Shown here: positions 33,511 to 46,745 of the stretch, piece after piece | Numbering within the stretch: position 1 is the stretch's first letter | How the letters are laid out: every line of letters begins with the position of its first letter | Assembly (NCBI RefSeq): GCF_029962835.1 | Contig: NC_080574.1 | Coordinates: 25,394,001 to 25,458,000 of the forward strand | Origin: Magnolia sinica | Lineage: Eukaryota > Streptophyta > Magnoliopsida > Magnoliales > Magnoliaceae | DNA: 64,000 nucleotides | Reading direction: 5' to 3' | Notes under the pieces: generated by a model | What the model was told of the DNA's origin: nothing | What the model saw: the letters and a program-made list of their open reading frames with translations, nothing else | Databases searched by the model: none | Made by a program: the position numbers and the translations under genes

Positions 33511-34759
33511 GCTAGCCTTGGCTAGTGGCTGGATTGGCTACTCCCCCTGCGGTGGGTGCAGTGGCTGATGGTCGGTGCTCTGTGGGCCCACAAACCATCG
33601 TATTAAAGTAATTACGCAATGCAATTGATAATCTAATTGTTTTGGGATATCATCTGCCTAGTGATATTAATAGTCTAGTAACACACATGTTACACATACA
33701 ACTCTTGAAACTTTTTTTAAGGATTTGAAACTCTCTTTATTGTGCCAAAACATACCAAGGGGTTTGAAATCCTCTTAAACCCTCCAAATCTAAGGTGCTG
33801 AATGACCCTAAGTGCTACACATGGATCAATGGGGTGTGTCCATGACATCCAACTCTTACGGAAGGTGACCCCACCATGGAAATTGGGTGTCCCAATATTT
33901 CAGGCTTAACTAACAATTACTTGGGCCAATTTGGAGATGTTTGAATGGTTCTCAATTGTTGTATGAGTCCGATCCTTTGCTTGCCAAAAGTAGAAAAATC
34001 CTACTTCTTGCAATCTAATGAGACCACATTATCATTCACACTCCATTTAATATAGCAGTGCTGAAATTGTCAGTGATAATGTGGACCAATTAGGATGCAG
34101 GCAGGCAAAGAATCTGAATCTTGTTTTATACGGTATAGCTTGCTTAATGATTGGATAAACCTGATTTTTAGAGCACCATTGTCATCATGGTTGTAGTTCA
34201 GGTTGTCACATCTAGCTTCTGGGCTTGTTTGGCCTGCCTTGAGCTAGACTTGGACTAGAGTATCAAGACTTGAGTGTCGGGCTCAGATCAAGCCTGTTTT
34301 TAAATTAAGTTAGGATTGGAATAAATGTCCAAAAACTTTTGACCCGGCCTAATCCATTAGCTTTTTAAAAAATTTGAATTTTAACGTATCTTTTTTTTTA
34401 ATTTTTTGTTTAAATCTCCTTTTCAAATGATAAACTGTCTTTTCCTCCTTTAAAAAAATATTAAATGTGTTTCTCTTAATGCTTATCTGACACCCCTATT
34501 TGTGATCATGCAATTTCTATGGTGTATGTCATATATACATGACACCGTGGGTTCCACCACATAAACCAGTGAACAACCATTCAAAATCTTCACATTCGCA
34601 CAGTGGCCCACATGATGGGACTAGCCTAATTTTCAGGTCATCCAATATTCATGAGGGGTGACTTTGTAGGCATAATGTGCAAGTTGCCTACTATCAGGTC
34701 CACATGAAGTTCTTGCAGTCAGAAACTACCTGTGGTCCACATGAAATATCTTTAAGAAA

Positions 34760-35155
34760 TCCACCTGTACATCAGTTTCTCCCACTAATTTTAGAATATG
34801 ATTCTAAAAATGAGTCATATCTAAAACTCAAGTGAACCACACTACAACAAACAGTGGGATTGGAGCGCCTACTGACAAAACCTTTACAGGGATAAAAGTT
34901 TTGTATCAGGCTAATATTTATGTTTTTCAGTTCATCATAAGTCTGACCTTATGAGCAATTTAGATGGCATATGAATATCATGGTGGCCCTAGGACAATTT
35001 CAATGGTGGGTGGGTATTTTCATCCCTACTACATCCTAGTTCACTTGAGTTTCGGACCTGGCTCATTCTTGGAATCATGTCTTAGCATGACCTCTTTCTT
35101 ATAATGTAGTCCACTTAAGTATCCAATCTGACTCATTTTTGAAATGTCCTTACAT
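34760..35155. mobile_element. GGCCCAC foldback element, copy B (partial)
   Basis: Shares AAAACTCAAGTGAACCACAC, CAAACAGTGGGATTGGA, CATGGTGGCCCTAGGA and CACTTGAGTTTCGGACCTGG with the other copies. Both outermost ends are worn. Confidence 0.65.
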
Positions 35156-35226
35156 GAGCTGACTGATCATGGGCTGAATTTCTCACTGCACAAACTTTCT
35201 GCAGGGCAATTGACTGACAATGATCA

Positions 35227-35475
35227 TAATGCAGGGTCATTTTCACACATGCTCGAGTGGTGCTGCCTATGGGATGCAGGGGTACACTCAAAGTGGGCAG
35301 CCCATGTGAAGTGGTACTCATGTAATTTGTGGTATGGGGAGTTCGACGGAAGTCTTAACTAATGAAATGTAGGACCTAGGCAATATAAAATAAAGGGATT
35401 GATTCATTATACTCTACCGTTTGAGCTTTTAGAGCAAGTGGTTAATTAATGTCCTGCATTAAATTGATATCAGAG
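35227..35475 (+). mobile_element. TRIM LTR with primer-binding site
   Basis: An LTR-like unit from TAATGCAGGGTCATTTTCAC to GTCCTGCATTA (35227-35461), homologous to the right LTR at 9.69-9.93 kb, followed after two bases by TTGATATCAGAGCAAG, a tRNA-iMet-type PBS. No second LTR was found. A fossil of a small TRIM family present at least twice in the window. Confidence 0.6.
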
Positions 35476-37967
35476 CAAGAGGTCTCATGTTTGAAGAGCT
35501 CAAGGCCAACTGTATATTTTTCAAAAGTCAAACGTATAAGATGATCACACCATTGCAAGCTGGCCACAAATGTATTTTAAATGTGGACCGTTAGCATGTT
35601 TTTTTTTTAGCCGTCCATTCTTTTCATTTATTGGGCGCGGCTGGCCTGATGCATGGACCAGCCTGTTTTCTAGACCACCTATGCACCTCTCAGCTGTGCC
35701 ACGCACCTTCCATTTGGCTCGAACCGACCTGATATCTACACATCTATCCTAGAGTTGGAAGGGTAAAACATGGTGGATCTTGATGATGAACGTTCGTCAT
35801 ACAGGAGACATGCATATACTAAATTAGGACCTTCTAATCAGTGTTTTCACCGTAAAAATGACCGGAACGAACGCATGGTAATCACATGATATGCAAGTTC
35901 CATCCTACCCGTCCATTATATGTGCTCCCACATGTTTATCCAAGATCCGAAACCCCAGAGTTATAGTGGGCCATGCAAAAGAGAATAATGGGTAGGGTGA
36001 CACTGACCATGGAAACTTACAAATGGAATATGGCCCCCATGATGTTCTGTATATTCCATCCAAACCATTCATCAGGTTCTATCCGATCAAAACTTAGAGG
36101 GCCACACCCATGGAACAGGCGTGATTTTCCATTGCTCCTAGTATATATGTCCCACCTGAAATTTGGATAGGATGATTACTGGATGTACAATGAAAATGAG
36201 GAGCTCAACAGATGTACCGTTTGGATTCCACACACATCACAGGTCGCCCCATGTAACTCCATGGAGGGATAAGTATCATAAGTTCGAATGATTGTGATCA
36301 TTCCCCAGTATATAGAATCTTGCAGTTTCAATCTGCTGCCATCGAAAGGGATATTGCCAAACAACTGGGCAAAGCACACCAAAAAGGAGAGGATGAAAGA
36401 GATGTTTTATGAAATCACCACTGGCTAAAATCTCATAATCTACAATAAGCTAGACGTCCTAGAACGACAATGACCTAGGTGTCGATAAAATATTTGGATT
36501 TGAATGACTCTCAGTGATCTACATTTGCATTTCAAATAAGGCTTTAGCTCTAGAGAAAGAAAGTATGAGGCACCATTCTCTACCTGTGAAAATGGATAAT
36601 CTCTACTTTACAAGATTGGATTATTTGGGATTCTAGCTATAAATTATTATTTGAAAATAAGTAAATGAATAAAGAAAGAAATAATGTAACTCTACACTAG
36701 GGGGCATATGAGAAAAGAGATACATATAATAGCATAGTGAATGAAAAATAATGTAAATCATAGTAGTAAATGATTGCTAAGATTAAGCTAAGAGCCTAGA
36801 GTTATGAGTGGAGAGGAAAAAAACTTAGACACTTTTAAAAGAGCAAATGATCGGAGCTCTTAGATCTTTGACTCTTAAAAAACAAAATTTATTCTAAGAT
36901 AGCAGACCTTGGTTGGAAATGTGAGTGGAAAAGAAGAATCTCAACATTCCTCAATTAGAGAAAATGGCTAGCTCTTCAATCTAGACCCAACTCCTAGAAT
37001 CTTTTCTACTAACTTGTAGGAGTCGTCTTAGAAACAAGGAAGCACTTGATACTATCATCTAAAACGAACTTAACTAATTTTCATAGTTTTTCACCAAAAT
37101 TTGTGGGAGGATATATAATCTTATAGAGAGGAAGCACTTTCCCCCCTTTTTAAAGGATATCTTTACCTCGTAAAACTCTGAGTTGTTATTATAGTGTATG
37201 TTGTAAATGAGAGGAGAGGGGTATGTATAGTTGGAGGAGATGGCCTTTTAATTATTAACTCGATGTAATTGGCTCTTTAAAGTTCTTAAACACACAACAC
37301 GCTTTCATTGTTTGATTGGTGTGGCTGGTCTAGTAATTTATGTGGAGTTTAAGGATGAAAGTGTTAAAAAAATTATTTTTGATTATTTTTTAAAAAGTAA
37401 AAAAAATATATATGATAAATAAGCTGATGAGAAAAAAATATTTAGAAAAATGATGTCATAAAGATGTTGTGTCAAAAATAAAAACCAATTTGTGCTCATT
37501 ATCTTTGACAAAATCCTTGCATCTGACTTATTGTTCATTGATTGTATGAACACTTGACAACTTTAGGAGGAGAAGATAACAATAGAAATTGAATTTTTGC
37601 TCCGTCATTCTTTTAAGTTCTCTATTTTTGAAAAGTTACTATTTCTAGTAAGAGCAGATTTTGAATTTCTATTTTTACAAATAGCCAATTTGGCCTTATT
37701 TTGGAATTTGAATAGCTTGAATTAGGCTTTGAATTAGATAAGATTGAACTATATGGGTGAAATTGAATATACTTATACATACTTGAACATTAGGTATGGT
37801 TCCAATTTTCTATGTGAGAAGCGATAAAAAATTGGGTGTGATTGTCCATTCTGTACTTGGTGGGGTGTCTATGAACAGCTAAAAATAAAAATGGTCAAGA
37901 GCTAAGACATTCATTTAGCAAACTATCTTTCGTAGTGGGGAACACCTATTGAAGGATTTGGATTGAC
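35476..37967. other. intergenic, no gene recognised
   Basis: About 2.5 kb, AT-rich, with polypurine stretches at 36.5-37.1 kb. Reading frames are short and lack motifs. Confidence 0.45.
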
Positions 37968-38072
37968 GTACATACAAGTGATCATGTGAAAGGCAGGCAT
38001 GTTGATGAATGAATGTGGCCCATGTACATACAAGACATGTGAAAGGCAGGCATGCAGATGAATGAATATGGC
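37968..38072 (+). repeat. diverged ~55-bp tandem duplication
   Basis: GTACATACAAG...CATGTGAAAGGCAGGCATG and GATGAATGAAT occur twice in a row. The second unit lacks a few bases. Confidence 0.85.
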
Positions 38073-38673
38073 CGGCAGTCCTCTGTCCATGACTATTCAC
38101 AAAGACAATGCGTACAGGGAGTGGAATTTGTGGGCACTGAAGTCACAAGAGCGCTTTCTGCAAGGCTGTAAAAGATAATATATCATGTAAGAGATCTGGG
38201 CTGTACGATTATCAAGAATTCAATTTCAAGTAAGAGATCTGGGTTGTAGATCTGCTAGGTCCCTACCACAGTGGGCCTCATATCACAGAGTATTTGTACC
38301 CCATAATGTCAACTGTTGTCTGGACATTTTTCTTTTACATGCCATAATGTCGACTCTCGGCTCAGCATTTTTTCCGACTCCATTGCAATCTTAAAAAAAG
38401 GGTACAATATATGGCCTCCATGGAGAAGCTGGAGAGAGCATTTGCATGGAAATGATGCAGGTACCAAAGAAAGAGAGAGAGAATGGTGCAGGCAACTAGC
38501 AGAAAGAGACGGACGTTGTGGGCTGCACCACCCAGATAGAGAGATTATGTAGGCTACACAGAGAAAGATGATATGGGTTAGATGGGGAGAAAGATCGTCT
38601 ATCATAGCTAGAAAATCTGTTGGTTTTATTGGTAAAATGTAAGTTGTTTAGGACCTGTTTGGGACATTATAAG
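38073..38673. other. intergenic, nothing recognised
   Basis: Has a repeated GTAAGAGATCTGGG word (38188 and 38231) and GCCATAATGTCGACTCTCGG similar to CCCATAATGTCAACTGTTG just upstream. No gene. Confidence 0.45.
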
Positions 38674-39960
38674 TTGTCCACATCAAAGGTCTGCCCTAAG
38701 GATGAATGGCCCATATCAAAGGCAGGCCATGCATGATGAATGGAGCCCACATGATGGACGGTCCACATCGAAGGTGGGCTCCATATGATGAGCAGTGGAT
38801 ATTGAAGTTGGGACGGACAATAACATTGATGGTAAGCCCCACATGATGGTGGACACATTAAAGTTCGGCTACTAATGATGTATGACCCACATCCAAGGTG
38901 GGCCCCATATGATAACTACCCGCATCAAAGGTCAGGCCCACACAATAAACTGTCCATGTCAAAGGTTGGCCTTACAAGACTCCTATCACGGAAATAATTC
39001 AGTGAAAAACCACTTAGCGCTTTCCGTCTTCCATGTTAACAACATATTAACAAACACCACTAAACATAGAAAATTTTTCCAATTCCGCGTTAAGTGCAAA
39101 AATTCAGTGTTAACAAACACGGCCTTATATTAAGTAATTAAGTTACTTTTATCGCTAAAGTTAATTTGATAAGTATCTTTGCAAAAGTACCTTATGTGCC
39201 AAAAGTTACCTAACTTAATAATTAATTTCTTTTATCTTTTTACATTATGGCTTTTCTACTTCTTACTTCCCGTGAGAGACCAGGGCTTTCTCTCACTTTC
39301 CATATCCAAAGAGGGCACGTGATGCACTATACACGTTAAAGGTGGGGGCTACATGGTGGACCATCCACATTGGGCCTGACATGATGGCTGACCCCGTATT
39401 TATGTGAGCCCACATATGGATGGTCCACATCAAAGGTTAGCCCATAATGATGAAAAGTCCACATTCAAAGTGAGCTATATGATGGATGACCCACTTCAAA
39501 GGTGGGGCCCACACAATGGATGATCTACATCAAATGTGGGCTCTACATGATGGGCAATGGACATTGAATTTGGGCCCCATGTGATGGATGACACATATTG
39601 AGGTGGTCCCATATGATGCACGATCCACATCAAAAGTTAGCCGTAATTATGAGTGACACATATCCAAGGTGGGCCCTACATGATGGATGACCCACATCAA
39701 AGGTGAGGCCCACGTGATGGACAATCCACATAAAAGGTGGGCTCCACATGATGTACAATAAAATTGATGGTGGACTCCACTTGGTGGATCACCAACATTA
39801 AGGTGGGCCTATATAATTAATGGTGCACATTAACAATCCAGCCATAGTGATGAATAACCCACATCCAAGGTGGCCCATATTACGAATGGTCTGCATCAAA
39901 GGTGGGGCCTGTACAATGCATGACCCACATCAAAGGTTGGCGTCACATGACAGACGTAAA
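38674..39960 (+). repeat. tandem array of 32-34 bp CCACATCAAAGGTGGGCCC units
   Basis: Roughly 28 diverged units of the form CCCACATCAAAGGTGGGCCC then CACATGATGGATGA, in two blocks (38674-38975 and about 39310-39960). The gap holds unrelated AT-rich DNA, including GTGTTAACAAACAC words also found at 51.08-51.15 kb. Unit divergence is high, so the array is old. No coding role. Confidence 0.8.
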
Positions 39961-41117
39961 TGTGAGGAGGACCATATTTACAAGATAATTGCTTATGATG
40001 TTGGAAAGCAAACATGCTTTTTTAATATTTAGGTTGATAAGTATGTTAGTTACCAAACATGCTAACTACAATCAAAATAAGCTCCTTATGACATAAATAA
40101 CTAATCCAAAGTAATTTATAATCCAAATACTCCCTAAATATATGTATCTTCTAAATAAGCAGGAATCAAAATAAGTTACTTATTGCATAACATTTTATAA
40201 GCAATATTTGAATACTAAGTTGTTAAGCCGCAATGCATGCAACTCTAATTTATTAATATACCCATTTCTATTTTCAGATGTCTTTTCATGCCCTTTTAGT
40301 ATTTGCTCTTGTAAAGTTCACTGCGGGGGTAAAGCTATTCCCCACGTCACCCATTTTCCCTTCCTTCCATGATTGGACCCAACAACTGAAGGGTCCAAGC
40401 TTAGGTCTACCGTACAAATGCCACGTGAAAGGAGCTTGGTGCCGATAATCAAGGGTGTTTTGATGCCACCTCTATTCATCTCCACTAAAATTGTCGGTGA
40501 CTGGCATTTGTCTGTCTCCCTTTTTCTTCTTTTTTTACGTTTTTTTGATCTTTTCTAAATTAAAACGTGGTTAGCCAAGCTGGGATTTACCATCCCTCTC
40601 ATGCATATTCACATATACCATATGTTCATAAAATTCAAACTGTCCATCAAACTCAGCATCACTGAAAGACCATTCCGTTGAAATTTCTGGAATGTTGGAT
40701 GCCTGAATGGGCGACAATCTGAAGTTCAAATCCAGTGGTATGATTCTAACACTCGCTGACACCGATTGTTGGCACGGTTTGGAGAAACTCGTTCCCAGTG
40801 GCATCCAAACGCACCCGTCCCAGCACACGTGTCAACCTGTCATGCGAACAGGTCATCCCAGCTCTGTAAAAGTTGGGCCTTGCCACTAAGATAAACCTGG
40901 CGGAACAAAATGGCTGCTAACTCATCAGGTAGGCTATCCTATTGGAAAACAGTGGACGGTTTGGATTAGATGCCGGTTTGACTCGATCCATGCACATGTG
41001 GCCTGCTTAATAAGTGGACCGGCCTGAATTTTTGCACCAGGAATCTTTTATGGTGAGACCTACCGTATGCATAAATCAAATCCGGGTGCGGTTTGGGTGG
41101 ATCCTTGGCGGATCCCT
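39961..41117. other. intergenic, nothing recognised
   Basis: AT-rich to about 40.3 kb, then mixed sequence. Several 60-85 codon reading frames here show no domain. Confidence 0.45.
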
Positions 41118-41455
41118 AATTGTGAGCCCCACTGTGATGTATGTACCTTAAAATCTACCTGGTTCATCCATTTTGAAAGCTCATTTTAGGGCATGATCTG
41201 AAGCTGATTCAAATCTTAGGTGAACCATATCACAGGAAACAGTTATAATTGAATCCCCACCATAAATAAATAAATAAATAAATAATCTTGAAGAGACTAT
41301 AAATATCTAATTGATCTAGGACTTTTGTGGCTTATATAAGAAGCTTTTAATAATCAATTACAACTATTTCCTCTATTATATTTTTCTTGAGATTTAGATT
41401 CTACTTCATTTTTTTAATTTATTTATTGAGATGAGTTTTCAAAATAGGTGGACTA
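41118..41455. mobile_element. GGCCCAC foldback element, copy C
   Basis: GAGCCCCACTGTGATGTATG, CATCCATTTTGAAAGCTCAT, TTTTAGGGCATGATCTGAAG on the left are mirrored by GAGATGAGTTTTCAAAATAG and GTGGAC on the right. An (AAAT)n run (41267-41283) lies inside. Confidence 0.7.
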
Positions 41456-43127
41456 AATAATTTCTTATCCCATTCAAACTCCTAATTCTTCTCCAATAAA
41501 TGGACAAGGTAAATAAAGAGAAAATTGGGAGATTAATATTATTCGTCTATCTCATCCATCAAACGTTTTGACCTGTGGTTGTAATCTCAAATGTTATTTT
41601 TACTGTAGAATCAGGGAAATGATTAGATCCATTTACTCTAGTAATTATTAGAAGTACCATCAAACCTATATTGTCCATCATCAACTTTGTGAAGGTTCCT
41701 TATTGTGCGGACTATCGAATCATGATGGCCCACTCTTTTGCCTCTTTTGCCTAGACTTTCAAATGTGACATCCATTACACATGGACTCATGTTAGAATAT
41801 TAATCAAAGGTAAGGCAAATCTAAAACTTGATCTTGCAACGTCCATAAAAGTGAGATGGGTTGCCCAAGGTTAACACACAGATCTATCCTTTCTATATCA
41901 TCCTTTCTTGCTCCTTACTCTCCCTATACATGCATTGCACGTGCCATGTCCCCTAGTTGCATTTGAAAGGAAAAAAGAAAAGATATGTTTATTCATATAG
42001 GTGTGGATGTGAACGGTAGTACTTGTGTAGATGAGAACATCAGCTCCCTTTGATCAAGTCCAAGTTTTGCTGAGCACACGTGTATGAGTTACCCTGATGT
42101 GCTAGCATGCAGAGGCATTGAAAGCCATGCTGTCCATCCAATGGGACCCATTACTAGAAACAGGTGGACAGCTTGTGGACCGCACTGAAGTCCTACATGG
42201 ACTAATTGCATTAGAATCACGTCCACGTGTCATGTTAGCACACGTGGGAGCATATGGATAGGCTGCCTTGTAACACACGAATGGGAATACCAAATCACAA
42301 ATTTTATTGCAAGAAATTAGGAAGGAAAAAAGTTCATGCTCTTTTCTTATCTTAGGGGTTAATAGCAAGCATGTTCCATTCCATTTGGAATGTCTTTGTC
42401 GAATGTGAGGCCACGTGGTGTGTGTATATTACATCTGAAATCTGGTGGGCCAGGGAACAGGGAATAAGGTGAGAGGAAATACTCACCCTTGATTCTCATT
42501 GGGGCCCACTTAAATTGCAGAATAACCTGATTTTTAAAAGGCAGGGCAGATAAAGCGTCTGGATGGCCTGGATTCCATATACATAAGTGGGGCCCATTTC
42601 TTCTCAGTAGTCGATACCACTGTAGCTTTCATGGTACACTGGAGCACACCTCAAATAATGAAGAGGCGATACAAGGGACACGTGTCATCATTAGGTGGAC
42701 CAAACAAGTTAGCTTAATATAGGTGGACACGTGTCACCGGGCTACATTTTTTTCTGACCATCCAATTTTATCATACACCTGTGGCCCACCTGATAAGTGG
42801 AGGATTCTAACATTCATGCTGGGGTATGTTTCTGGTGAGACTCACTAAATGAATGGTCCGGATCTTGAGAATATCTCCTGAATTGTTACAAATCTCATTC
42901 AATCCCGAGAGTATTTACCGGCCTTAGTGTGAAAAACAGGTATGAAGTCAGATGCCTCAAGGCATTTCATGTTACTACATCTAGCTAAAAGAGGACACAT
43001 GCATTGGTACGAGATCTACATCGCCTTCACCTGCCTCCAACCACTCCTATCACCAGCTTTTGACGTTGGTACGACAAATCAAATATCTTATGTTTTCCAG
43101 GAAGCAGGTTGCGTACTGGGTAAACTT
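41456..43127. other. intergenic with dispersed GTGGCCCACCTGATAAGTGG words
   Basis: Contains repeat phrases of the GGCCCAC group near 42.55-42.85 kb but no complete foldback, and no gene. Confidence 0.45.
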
Positions 43128-43266
43128 GTGGGGCCCACCATAGTTGTATGCGTCTTATCAACGCCGTCCATTCGTTTTTTTCAGATCATTTTAGGGCATG
43201 ACCCCAGACTTAAAGCACATCCAAAGCTCAAGTGGACCATGCCACTGTAATCAATGTGAATTGATG

Positions 43267-43304
<38 letters not shown>

Positions 43305-43530
43305 CTTTCATCCATGTCCGTGTGATCTTATGAATAGGTTGGATGACAAATAAATATCACTTTGGGCCCTAGGAAGATTTCAACGGTGGACATCATTATT
43401 CCAACTGTTTCCTGCAGCGTGGTCCACTTGAACTTTGGATATTATTCAGTTTTGCATACATGCCCTGAAATAATCTGGAAAAACGAATGGACAGTGTGGA
43501 TAATACGCATGCGTCCATGGTGTGCTGAAA
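43128..43530. mobile_element. GGCCCAC foldback element, copy D
   Basis: The left arm CCGTCCATTCGTTTTTTTCA with TCATTTTAGGGCATGACCCC is mirrored by CATGCCCTGAAATAATCTGG and AAAACGAATGGACAGTG. A (TA)n microsatellite (43270-43301) has grown near the centre. Confidence 0.85.
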
Positions 43531-43752
43531 TTTCATGATATTTCGTTCAACCAAACGCACCCTAAGCAAGAAATACCAAAGCTATCGATATAAATTTTAT
43601 TGAGTTACTGGTAACCTTGATTCTCAACTGCCATGTTAGTAGCTGATGTTTATTATCGTGCAATACAGTGCTAGTTCACCACCACTTCTCAAGATGGCAG
43701 CTACTCAATGACCAACCGCACATGCATGCACACCATCTAGACGGTCCAAATG

Positions 43753-44323
43753 TGACGCATGATGAACGTGATGAGGTGAGGAAATAAAGCAAGAAAGTAT
43801 AAATAAATTCTAATAAAATTTGAAATTGATTAATGAATGAAATAAACAAGTTCACAACCCTTTAAATAGGAATATCAAGGAAGAGAAATCAGAAGCAAAC
43901 TACAACTAAAACTCCTAGAATTCATAACTTACTATAAATAGTAAACTTACTACTTATAGACCAAACCGTTCTCCTAATCATTCTAAGCTCTTTTCACGTT
44001 GGGCACAATTCTTAAAGCCCGACAGATGAAGAGTTATAATCAAACTAAAACTTACTATTTATAGTAAAAACGAAATTAAAACAGAGAAACGATCGTTGAT
44101 CCAGAGGTATTTCGCAAATCTGGCTTATGCAACCCGGCGTAGCGGGTTAGTTGGCTAAAGTAGATCGTTTATCCTAAAATTATATATTTTACGCCCGATA
44201 ACTCATTTCGAATTGTGAGATATGCCCGATCTAAGGTCTAATGGTCCGAATCACTTCTGTCGTCGACAAGGCATTTTCTGGTCCATCTTAGCCATGAAAC
44301 TGTCCGCGACCCGCTCTACATCA
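43753..44323 (-). mobile_element. solo LTR fossil, family shared with 45984-46689
   Basis: 571 bp with TG...CA ends (TGACGCATGATGAACGTGAT ... CGCTCTACATCA). Flanks AAATG and AAATC match at 4 of 5. The related LTR at 46 kb shows that the family reads on the minus strand. No internal region. A solo LTR. Confidence 0.65.
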
Positions 44324-45904
44324 AAATCACAGGCCCCATTCTACAAGGATAATCATTGTCCAATAATACCAGTTTACATTCTTAAGAGTCTGAATAACCC
44401 TTTGCTTTTTGACCAGTAACTATTAATGGTCGGTTCAATGGTCACTAGTTTGATGGCTACGGTCATTTTATCAGTTTTATTTTCTGTCCATGATCCATCC
44501 ATAACTGGGCCATGATTTGAAAGGTGTGAATCATGCATGCCACGCATACCATTCTAGCCCATATTTTATTTGCCGCTGAATGATGTTATTATTTGTGAAA
44601 CTAAAGCTAATATCATGTGCTGGACGCCTATATATATTAAACTAGTATATAAAACTATGAATAGGATTTTCATGGATCCTTGTGTTCCTGAAACTTCAAG
44701 ATTCTCAAACCAACCCATGCACCAACCCTGCCTTCCTTTTATTTATTTATATAAAAATCAATAAAACTTTTCCTTTAAATGCATCTAAAGTGCGAAATCT
44801 TCTAAAAGCCATTAAAAGATACGAGATTTTTGAATTCCTTTCTTTTTCTGTTTTTGGTTTTGGAAAAGGGTAGGATTTTAATCAAAACGATATGAATATA
44901 TATATTTTTATTATATTTTTTTTTTTATTTAAAATAAAATAAAAACATAACATGTTTCTTAAAGGGTGGTGAACCAGTGAGAGCGCCTCATGTACACGTC
45001 TCAGAGATCCGGGTAGACACCACACGTTTTAGAGATCCAGGCCATCCTCGGTGGTGGATGCCCTCTATGAACATGCCAAAATATAAAAAAAATCAGGGTA
45101 GTTCGCTCATCATGTGAGGCATGCATGTACCCTATATTCATGCTGTTGGAATTATTTTTCCCCTAACCTTGCAATTTTCTTATACTAATTTGAAGTTTGA
45201 GCTGCCTATATAGTGGACCAGCATTTATTTTGGTTCATGGCATGTTCACAGAGTACCCTACCTAATGAATAGCCCAGATCTGTAACAAGGGAAGCATGTG
45301 TTGTCCACCAGGCCAGGTCTTTAAAATGGGCTCCACCCCCTCATGTGAAGGGCCCTTCATTGCATCAAGACCCTTAAAATTTTAATCATATCTCATCCAA
45401 TAATAAAACGAGTAAGCAACCAGCAGGAGTAAAAATATATTGTTAAGATCAAAACACTCCAATTCACATTCAATTGAAAAAGGATAAATATTATAGAAGG
45501 ATGGGATCTTTCAATTTAGGAGATTTGGGAATTTCATAATAATGTTATTAAAAAGTTTATTGATTATAATTTCTTTTACCAATCTCTTAAAAGCATTTGC
45601 ATTTCTCTAGTGATTTTTTTTTTTTAGGTAATAAAATAGTAATAATAGCATTTCTGAACACCTTAAATTCCAATCATCATATCCATATACTAATGTCATT
45701 GTTTGAATTTGAAGTTATCTTAATAATATCATAAAAAAAATGCAATGATTAAAAACTTCTTTACCTTATGAAAACCTTCATATTTAACCAGTGCTTTTCA
45801 TATTTAGTAAAGTGGTGGTGAAAAAATTTATAATAATGACACTTTTTTTGTTATATTAGTGTACTAATTGGCAATTAAACCAACCCCAACAATCAAACAC
45901 TCAA
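44324..45904. other. intergenic, nothing recognised
   Basis: AT-rich with poly-T near 44.91-44.93 kb. No reading frame with a motif. Confidence 0.45.
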
Positions 45905-45973
45905 ATAATTGGTGTACATTTGAGGTAGTAGATTAAGCAGGTTAATCAAACACTCAAATAATTGGTGTTCCGC
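45905..45973 (+). repeat. 69-bp direct repeat, left copy
   Basis: Identical by eye to 46746-46814. Starts ATAATTGGTGTACATTTGAG and ends TAATTGGTGTTCCGC. The two copies bracket an LTR-containing insertion of 772 bp. Confidence 0.93.
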
Positions 45974-45983
45974 TGATACCAAT

Positions 45984-46689
45984 TGACGCAGGGATGAACG
46001 TGATGAGGATAACTATTCTGAATCCACGGAATTTATCTGGACTCCTCACAGAGGCTTCTCGAATCCATAAGAAAGAAAGCAAATAAAATAGAAAATAAAT
46101 TCTATAAAATTCAAAATTGATTAACGAATGAAATAAATGATTTCACAACCCTTTAAATAGGGGTACCAAGCAATGGAAGAGAAATTAGAAGCAAACTACA
46201 ACTAAAACTCCTAGAATTCGCAACTTACTATAAGTAGTAAACTTACTATTTATAGACGGTTGTGATGTCTACTAGTGCACAAGGTTTTCGGCCAAACATA
46301 GTAAGTGTCCTATTTGACTTCACCAAACCGTTCTCCTAATTATTCTAAGCTCTTTTCACGTTGGGCGCAACTCCTAAAGCCCGACGGATGAAGAGTTATA
46401 ATCAAACTAAAACTTATTATTTATAGTAAAAATGAAATTAAAATAGGAAACGACCGTCGATCCAGGGGTATTTCAGAAATCCAACTTGCCCAACTCAGTG
46501 TAGCGGGATTGGTTGGCTAAAGTAGCTCATTCTACCCTAATAATATCATATATTTTACACCCGATAACTCATTCCGGATTGTGAGATACTCCCGTTCTAA
46601 GGTCTGATGGTTCAGATTACTTCTGTCGTCAACTAAGCCTTTTATGATCCATCTTGGCCATGAAACTATACGTGACCCACTCTACATCA
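45984..46689 (-). mobile_element. LTR fossil with both internal-side flanks attached
   Basis: 706-bp LTR (TGACGCAGGGATGAACGTGA ... CTCTACATCA on plus). On the minus strand it is preceded by about 55 bp typical of a gypsy polyprotein end and polypurine tract (AAGTGGAGGGGAC next to the LTR). It is followed after two bases by TGGTATCA, a tRNA-iMet-type PBS start. Hence the order is 3' internal tail, LTR, 5' internal start, which a normal solo LTR does not show. Not functional. Confidence 0.7.
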
Positions 46690-46745
46690 GTCCCCTCCAC
46701 TTCAAAAGAACTTGTCCTCGAGTTCTCGTTCTGCTTTGGTTCATG

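Noticed and set aside
40571-40828. 85-codon minus-strand frame
   Set aside because: Composition is ordinary and no domain or promoter is visible. Kept as intergenic.
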